Shown: one piece after another, positions 58,303 to 64,000 of the stretch
Position numbering within the stretch: position 1 is the stretch's first letter
Layout of the letters: every line of letters starts with the position of its first letter
Assembly: GCA_022813625.1 (NCBI GenBank)
Contig: JAKLMB010000003.1
Coordinates: forward strand, 372,001 to 436,000
Source of the DNA: Aaosphaeria pasadenensis
Lineage: Eukaryota; Ascomycota; Dothideomycetes; Pleosporales
Direction of reading: 5' to 3'
Length of the DNA: 64,000 bases
Translations under genes and position numbers: made by a program
The notes under the pieces: generated by a model
What the model saw: only the letters and a program-made list of their open reading frames with translations
Database searches by the model: none
Told to the model about the DNA's origin: nothing

Positions 58303-59820
58303 ATGCCTTCCTCCATACCCTACGACCCGTCGCTCGTGCTAGCCAACATTGTTAGCAGTGATGCTCTCAAGCTGGTTGAGCAGATAGCAGCACTCCAGGC
58401 ACCTGTTGATGCCGCCCAGGAACATCTCAACACTCTACTATCAGCCAAGCGCAGTCTTCAGATGACGAGAACTGAGCTTCTCAATATTGGCGTAAGGACA
58501 GATAAGGTCAACAAGTCCATCGAGGCTTTGGATGGCAAGATAGAAGAGGCCGCATCAGACTACGTTGAGGAGAAGATCGATGCAGAGGACAAGATTCAGC
58601 CTCTACGAGCAACTATCCGCAGCGTCCACGTTCAGATGGAGAGCCCTGTGGACTACGTCAAAACACAAATCAAGACCATGCCTCTGGCTTCCGACTCCGT
58701 CAACATGGATGTGCAGTACTTCTCCAACGATACCAACAGGGAGGAAGCTTCCGCACATGCTGGAAATGTTGCATCATATGTGTCAGCTACAATGGGTGTT
58801 TTGGGAACCAATGTGGCCGCTCAGATGTCTCGCGCCGCTGCCAGTCAGGTTAGCGATCAGGTCAAGAAGCACAGTATCTCGGGTACTCTGGTCATCTCGG
58901 TCACATGTACCCACAAGAATGCAGCAATTCTTGCGCCGTTCGCGATCAACGTCGACAAGGGCATCAAGGTGTGGAATCATCTCTTCAAAGACGATAAGAT
59001 CATTCCTTCAAGCACGTCGAACATGCTGCAAATCGCCAAGGAAGAGGCCGAAGGGAAAAGTGATAAGAAATTCAGCATCATCTCCGGCATGACATTCGGA
59101 TCCAGCTTCGTGGGCATGGTCCACATCCTCAACAGCAGCTCTACGAGCGTCAGTGAGAAGATGAGCACTATTGTCTCAACTATTCAGTCTCAAATGGATG
59201 TTGCCGCAATGATGGAACACAACTCCGGCGGGTTCGGTGTCAATGAGTCCATGGCTAAGAGCGTCAAGAATCTTCTCAGCGCACAGGATATCAACTCTCA
59301 TGCCACGATGATCTGCATGGGTGTGATACCTTCGATCGTGGCAAATGACGTCCAAATTGGCGTTGACAAGTTCGCTACTTTTGACCCCAAATCAAGTTTG
59401 GAGGCGCTTTCTACTATTCAGAATGCCACTGTTGCTGATCAAGAGACGATGAAGCAATCTGCGGATGCGGCGCGAACTGGCGCCCAGATGATTTCCATGA
59501 AGAACGCAGAGATGAAGGCTGCTCTATCAGCACTGGCGGAGATTGATGATGGCAAGAACAAGGTCATCGACATCAACTCCATGATGACGGCGCTCGAGGA
59601 CTACTTCGCCAAGGCAGCAGAGGGAAGCTCAGGAGTTCCGATCAACTATTTCTTGAAGGATATCAGCAAAGGTATGCTGGCAGAGGCGTGGGTGGCCAAA
59701 TACTATCCTGGGAAGTATATGGCAGTTTCCTATGATGACGTAGGCCCTAGCAGCGCACCACAGGGTGCAAACGGTACAAACGGTGCAAGCAATGGTGAAG
59801 AGTCACAGTCTACATCGTAG
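58303..59820 (+). CDS. Conserved fungal-type protein of unknown function, 505 residues
   Basis: Single exon, ATG in CAAAATG context. It resembles a widespread uncharacterised protein of filamentous fungi that I know only from hypothetical entries (start MPSSIPYDPSLVL). Layout: an N-terminal helical, heptad-like region (about 20-105, LNTLLSAKRSLQMTRTELLN), then IRSVHVQMESPVDYVKTQIKTMPL and SVNMDVQYFSNDTN. An Ala/Ser-rich amphipathic stretch follows (about 150-190, NVASYVSATMGVLGTNVAAQ), then the conserved-looking ISGTLVISVTCTHKNAAILAPFAINVDK core. The C-terminus has VPINYFLKDI and AEAWVAKYYPGKYMAV, ending in a Gly/Asn/Ser tail. No catalytic motif, signal peptide or strong membrane helix is evident. 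Function unknown; I do not infer one. Confidence 0.85.
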   Translation: MPSSIPYDPSLVLANIVSSDALKLVEQIAALQAPVDAAQEHLNTLLSAKRSLQMTRTELLNIGVRTDKVNKSIEALDGKIEEAASDYVEEKIDAEDKIQPLRATIRSVHVQMESPVDYVKTQIKTMPLASDSVNMDVQYFSNDTNREEASAHAGNVASYVSATMGVLGTNVAAQMSRAAASQVSDQVKKHSISGTLVISVTCTHKNAAILAPFAINVDKGIKVWNHLFKDDKIIPSSTSNMLQIAKEEAEGKSDKKFSIISGMTFGSSFVGMVHILNSSSTSVSEKMSTIVSTIQSQMDVAAMMEHNSGGFGVNESMAKSVKNLLSAQDINSHATMICMGVIPSIVANDVQIGVDKFATFDPKSSLEALSTIQNATVADQETMKQSADAARTGAQMISMKNAEMKAALSALAEIDDGKNKVIDINSMMTALEDYFAKAAEGSSGVPINYFLKDISKGMLAEAWVAKYYPGKYMAVSYDDVGPSSAPQGANGTNGASNGEESQSTS

Positions 59821-60187
59821 ATGAATCATTTACAAGGAGTAGCACTGTAGGGGATTGTTTGAGTACTCGGATGATGGATCAAAGTTAGAGTTAGGGGATG
59901 TATCTAGAAAGCTTGTCTTGTATATTATTAGAGTTTTACAATCGGACGATCTGCGCTTAGCCTGATTTGGAACCCCTGTCAATAAACGTTCGACGACAGC
60001 ATCGCATGCCTGGACTCGTTTCTCGTTCCCTGCCCGCCTCCCTCCCTTTTCCCACTTCACTTCACCTTCTTCAACAACAACGTACCCCCATCACGATCGC
60101 CGACTACGATCCTCACTTTCCCGCTCGCTCGACCGGTCGCCCGAACCACTACACTCGTTTACAGAACCCCATACGCACATACACACG
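59821..60187. other. Intergenic: promoter of ROT1
   Basis: 367 bp; C/T-rich in the last 180 bp before the ROT1 start. No other element seen. Confidence 0.55.
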
Positions 60188-61111
60188 ATGCTGCATTCGA
60201 TAGCATCACTCCTCCTGGTCTCGGCCGGTTTGGCTGCAGGCCAGGCCGCGGCTCCTCCTACATCCTTCGCGAACCTCGTCGGCACCTGGAACTCGAAAGC
60301 GAACTCTACGATGACTGGACCTGTATGCTGCCGCTTGGAAACGCTGGAGTTGTGAGGAGGACATGTACTGAACGTGGACAGAAATTCTACGACCCGGTCA
60401 ACGAGAAATTCACAGAACCTGATCATACTGGCATCTCGTATTCCTTCTCCGCAGATGGCCATTACGAGGAGGCCTACTACCGCGCGATCGCAAATCGTAC
60501 GTTCATTCACTCTGCCTGTCCTTTGTGACGATGAATCCCACCCGACCATTCTAACAATCGTACAGCCAGGGACCCGAAATGTCCCAAAGGAATCATTCAG
60601 TGGCAGCATGGCAGCTTCACCAAAGAAGCGAACGGCTCTTTGATCCTGAAGCCAATTGCTGTGGACGGTCGCCAGCTTTACTCCGACCCATGCTCGTATG
60701 ATCATGCAATTTACACAAGATATAATACTTCTGAGTTGTTTGAGGTACGCGATTATGATGATATCTCGGCATTCCGGCCTGTCTACCCATTCACATGCTC
60801 ACAAACATAAGCGCTACGAAGTTCTCACCGACCCCTACCGCCAAATTCCTCGCCTCAACCTCTTTAAATTCGACGGCTCTCCAATGATGCCCCTCTACCT
60901 CGCCATGTCACCCCCAGAGATGCTCCCCACCACGACCCTCAATCCCCTGACAACGTCGACCGCCGGCTCCAAGCCAACCGCCAAAGCCAAGCGCTCCCTG
61001 AATAACAACGTCACTGACAAGCGCACAGTGGGACAACGGCGCGCGGATTACTGGTGGTGGTTCGGCGTCGCCATGACCGCAACCGGTGGAACTTTGTACT
61101 TCTTTTTCTAG
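60188..61111 (+). CDS. ROT1: ER membrane chaperone Rot1
   Basis: Four exons, 60188-60322, 60382-60496, 60566-60744 and 60812-61111; introns 59, 69 and 67 bp; 242 residues (yeast 256). It has a signal peptide (about 1-20), then the ROT1 landmarks in order: LVGTWNSKANSTMTGP, FYDPVNEKF, HTGISYSFSADGHYEEAYYR, PKCPKGIIQWQHGSF, LILKPIAVDGRQLYSDPC, YTRYNTSELFE|RYEVLTDPY, RLNLFKFDGSPMMPLYLA and LPTTTLNP. A single C-terminal hydrophobic segment (YWWWFGVAMTATGGTLYFFF) follows, giving a type I membrane topology. Known role: essential ER chaperone for glycoproteins, linked to O-mannosylation and beta-1,6-glucan synthesis. Asn-x-Ser/Thr sites are present in the luminal part. Convergent with the GH89 gene. 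Confidence 0.95.
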
Positions 61112-61738
61112 TAAAGCCTCGTCTCATGGATACCCACGTACTATGCACGGCCGGCCACAACCAACCGTGTTTTGCTTCCTGTACGAGTTTTGTGTGCAAG
61201 GGGAATTACGGCGTAACGGCGATTTATCACGCTTGTTTTCAACAACTTCAAAAACATTCAACAGACTTAACAGCATTCCGGTTGCCTTTCTTTTCCAGGC
61301 CGTTTCCTTACTATCCTCTTCTGTTAGACTCAATATGATGGAAGGCCAACCCTTTCTCGCCTTTTTCCGTTTGAACGAACTACCTTTTTTTCCCTTTCTG
61401 CAATGGGCGTTTTATTGGGACATGGATTTCATATCAATGGGGAGGCAGTGAGGAATCTATGTTTTTTTCATCACTTGTAATTCGTGAGCTCCTGGGGAGC
61501 TTGACGCTGTGATGGAAAAGGAAGTAGGCGAGTGGTAGTCGTCTCACTCACCTACCTTTCTTTAGGGAGAGAAATGGAGGGAAATCTTGCAGTCATCAAG
61601 GCAGGAAAATGACGAACGGCGATGACGGCGAATAGAACAATCAAATCACATCAAATCACACATCATGTCAACAGTCATGAACACTCCGTACAACAACCCA
61701 CGTATCCCATAAAACCAACCCTACAAACCCATCCCCAA
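61112..61738. other. Intergenic between convergent ROT1 and GH89 genes
   Basis: 627 bp of facing 3' regions; T-rich near 61370-61400. No coding sequence seen. Confidence 0.55.
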
Positions 61739-64000
61739 TCACAGCACCCCAGCCCTCCCCAACACCCCCATCACTTCCCCCTCAACGACCTCCCTAACAC
61801 TCCTCCCCTCCCCTCCCTCCCCCATCCCAATCCCTCCAACCCTCTGAAACCCCTCCTGCACCACCCCCACCCCCCTCACCACATCCTCCTGATCATACAC
61901 CCCCGGCCCATGCTCCCCAATATACTCCAAAAAGACCTCCCACCGCGGGAGGTAGTATCCGCCCACGAGCCCGCCCCACTGCTTCGACGCGTAGTCATTG
62001 ATCTCGCCCTCGGGGCCCCACAGCGTGAGTTGGTTGCGCGCCGTGTACTCGAAGAAATCGGCCACCTCCCCGTCCTCCCCCGCGGAGGCCCGGGCGGAGG
62101 CGATCCAGGTGGAGAGGCGGAAGTGCGGGAGGGTGGAGAGGAGGGCGTCGAGGGTGGTTAGGAGGGACGTTAGGGTTTCGGAATGCGTTGAGATGGTAGA
62201 GGGGGAAGGGGAGGTGGTGTTCCAGACGGTGAGGAGGGAGGTGTAGGTGGAGAGGAAAGTGTTGGCGAGGACTTGGCGGGCGAGGTCGACGATGTCGTGT
62301 TGGTATGCTGGGTTTTGCCATAGTGCTTCGTCGGTGGAGGATGCGGAGAGGAAAAGTTTGAGGGCGGAGACGAGGAGGGACGGGTCGTAGTGGAGGGCAG
62401 TTGGGTGGTGCCCGCTGCGGTCGACGAGGCCGGAGACGTGCGGGTGGAGCTCGAGGATGGATTTGGGGACCGCGTTGGCGGTGAGGTTGGTGTTGTTGTA
62501 GGCGGTTGTGCGGAGGATTTCCCACGCCGTGTAGAGGGGGGTGGGGATGGTGTTGTTGGGGCCGTTGTAGCGGGTGCGGACGAAGGAGGTGAAGTAGGAG
62601 GCGGTGTCGATGGGGGTGGACGACCATGCTTGGCCGAGGAGGAGGCTGTAGATGATTTCGTTGCCTTCTTCGCCCTCGGGCGTCAGGCCCATTCCGACCA
62701 TGTTGGGGGAGGTCTGCAGGGCGGAGATCGGGTTGATGGTGACGTTGTCGATTTGGCCGTATAGGCCTTGATTGCCGCCGTAGTCATGAAGTTGGCACCA
62801 TACCCACGGTTTGCCGTAGTAGCTATCGGTTCTCTGCCACTGTGGCTCGCTTTCGGAGAAGAGATCTAGGATGAGTATGTCGGAATCGACTTCGACGCCT
62901 GAAAGATAGGCGGATATGCGATCAGTGTCCCAGAAGTCGCGGTTCGAGTAGAAGAGCCAACCCTGCATCACCCAGATGGCCCCCGGGTTGGCCGCCTTCA
63001 GTGATTTCCAGGTTCCAGCTGAGACGCTGCGGAGGTAGTCTAGGTCGCCCGAGGCAGGGTCGTTCTCGTTGTACTGGTCAAGCGTGTAGAACTGCGTGAT
63101 GTTGCCATAGTACTCGAGTTGCTTGCCAATCGTGCGGGCCTGCAGGTCTGCGAACATAGGATCGGACGGCTCCAGGAAAGTGGTGTTGGTATAACGTGAG
63201 TCGAATCCTTCCCAGCGGCTGCCGTTTACGACGTTCGCGTTGGGGAACTTGTCGTGGATTGCACGGGGTACGAAGCCAGTGAACGCCGGTAGTATGGGAG
63301 TCATGCCGAGCTCGATCATGCGTTTCAGTATCTTCTTCTGGAGCTCGAATTGGGAATCGATCCATGCCAACGGCAGCTCCCCGCCCCACGAGCCTTGGAT
63401 GTTACCGAATCGATTCCATGCCAGGAAGGCAGGGCCAGAGAAGAATGATATGATCTCTGGGTCAGTGAGACCAGTCTCGCTAGGTCGCAGGTCAGATACG
63501 ATCAAAAAGGGAGTGTTGATATTGCATACCGGAATACATCCAAGAGAATCTTTTCAAATCCAACCCAAGCCAGAGGAAGATTGACACCGCGCAGGGCAAG
63601 CCAGTCGAGTTCATACTCCCAATCTTCCCAAGTCCAGAACGGACTGGTATAGGAGAACGTGACTGTGTTGAAGTAGTATCTCCATGGCACGATGCTCTTT
63701 CCCACGATCGTGGCGTTTGGTCGAGGTAGAGGAGAAGCTGCAGTATCTAGTCGGTTGCCAATGAACCAGTGAAGGTCTACATGGGCTATGTCGTTAAAGT
63801 ATCGACGCAGGCCAGTCGTCAAAGCACTGATACTGTTGCCCTCGATCGCAATTGCTCCACCATATGCTGTGGAGATAGTATATTCGTCATTGGCCGGCTC
63901 AGTCGTGTTGGTCTCGGTCAGAGTGAAGATGAAATCATCAGCATGCGAAGGCAGCCTTCTCTTCACTAGATCGTAAACACCCTGAGTCGATGCATTCGTC
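61739..64000 (-). CDS. Alpha-N-acetylglucosaminidase (GH89, NAGLU-like), 5' end outside window
   Basis: Minus strand; exon 61739-63479 plus an upstream exon from 63530 that runs off the right edge, joined over a 50-bp intron (GTATGC...CCTAG) as LDVFR|ETGLTD. The 5' end and any signal peptide are not in the window; about 737 residues are visible. Family landmarks: GLRRYFNDIAHVDLHWF, the Trp/Tyr-rich RYYFNTVTFSYTSPFW, the TIM-barrel WEYELDWLALRGVNLPLAW, FFSGPAFLAWNRFGNIQGSW, MTPILPAFTGFVP, the acid-bearing FYTLDQYNENDP, and LFSESEPQWQRT, where the second catalytic Glu is expected. A mostly helical C-terminal domain follows. Known reaction: release of terminal alpha-GlcNAc (from heparan sulfate in animal lysosomes). 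The fungal substrate is not established; it is likely a secreted or vacuolar glycosidase. Confidence 0.93.

Noticed and set aside
61995..62627. 210-codon His/Pro/Arg-rich minus-strand ORF
   Set aside because: Shadow frame inside the GH89 exon.
1..64000. tRNA or rRNA genes
   Set aside because: Looked for GGTTCGA-type B-box sequences on both strands; the few hits lie inside coding exons or lack a matching acceptor stem. A tRNA covariance search would settle this.
1..64000. Secondary-metabolite or CRISPR-type system
   Set aside because: No polyketide, peptide synthetase, terpene or cytochrome P450 genes and no regularly spaced repeats; the Zn2Cys6 gene stands alone.

Overview
The window is nuclear chromosomal DNA of a filamentous ascomycete (Pezizomycotina). 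The signs are short GT-AG introns, mostly 47-106 bp with CTAAC-like branch points; fungal-type single-copy housekeeping genes; a Zn2Cys6 regulator; a LysM protein; and families that are essentially fungal (a DUF6536-type membrane protein, a DUF6697-like protein, ROT1). A dothideomycete is my best guess, but that rests on general resemblance, not on a search. There are no transposon ORFs, no obviously AT-degraded (RIP-type) blocks, no rRNA, no tRNA that I could recognise and no CRISPR.

Layout, left to right. 1-9.1 kb: 3' part of an M28 aminopeptidase (its gene appears to continue into a transmembrane-tail exon), an R3H-domain protein, TIM23 (-) head to head with URA5 (+), and a GH47 alpha-mannosidase. 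10-12.8 kb: a RanBP2-type zinc-finger protein (+) tail to tail with a Nudix hydrolase (-). 12.8-21.6 kb: one secreted lysozyme-like/LysM protein between gene-free stretches of 4.7 and 2.9 kb. 21.6-33 kb: BRO1, MDJ1 and SAP30, all on the minus strand, then a DUF6697-like protein on the plus strand. 34-38.2 kb: a 1,242-residue Zn2Cys6 transcription factor (-), followed by a 9 kb stretch without a convincing gene. 47-52.3 kb: MTR10 (-) head to head with the spliceosomal SmE gene (+), which faces 5-formyltetrahydrofolate cyclo-ligase (-). 52.8-59.8 kb: three less familiar genes (a DUF6536-type membrane protein, a charged 532-residue protein, and a 505-residue conserved fungal-type protein divergent from it). 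60-64 kb: ROT1 (+) tail to tail with a GH89 alpha-N-acetylglucosaminidase (-) that runs off the right edge.

Most genes are unrelated housekeeping functions: protein import and folding in mitochondria (TIM23, MDJ1), ER/Golgi glycoprotein maturation (GH47, ROT1), endosomal sorting (BRO1), nuclear import of SR-type proteins and splicing (MTR10, SmE), chromatin (SAP30), and pyrimidine and folate metabolism (URA5, FTCL). They are arranged in head-to-head and tail-to-tail pairs. Nothing here looks like a secondary-metabolite cluster. The accessory-looking parts are the LysM locus with its flanks, the 38-47 kb gene-poor region, and the 52.8-59.8 kb block.

Exon models were built by hand from reading frames and splice consensus. 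Every multi-exon model given here closes in frame (total coding length divisible by three), and the junctions restore expected family motifs wherever I recognise the family.
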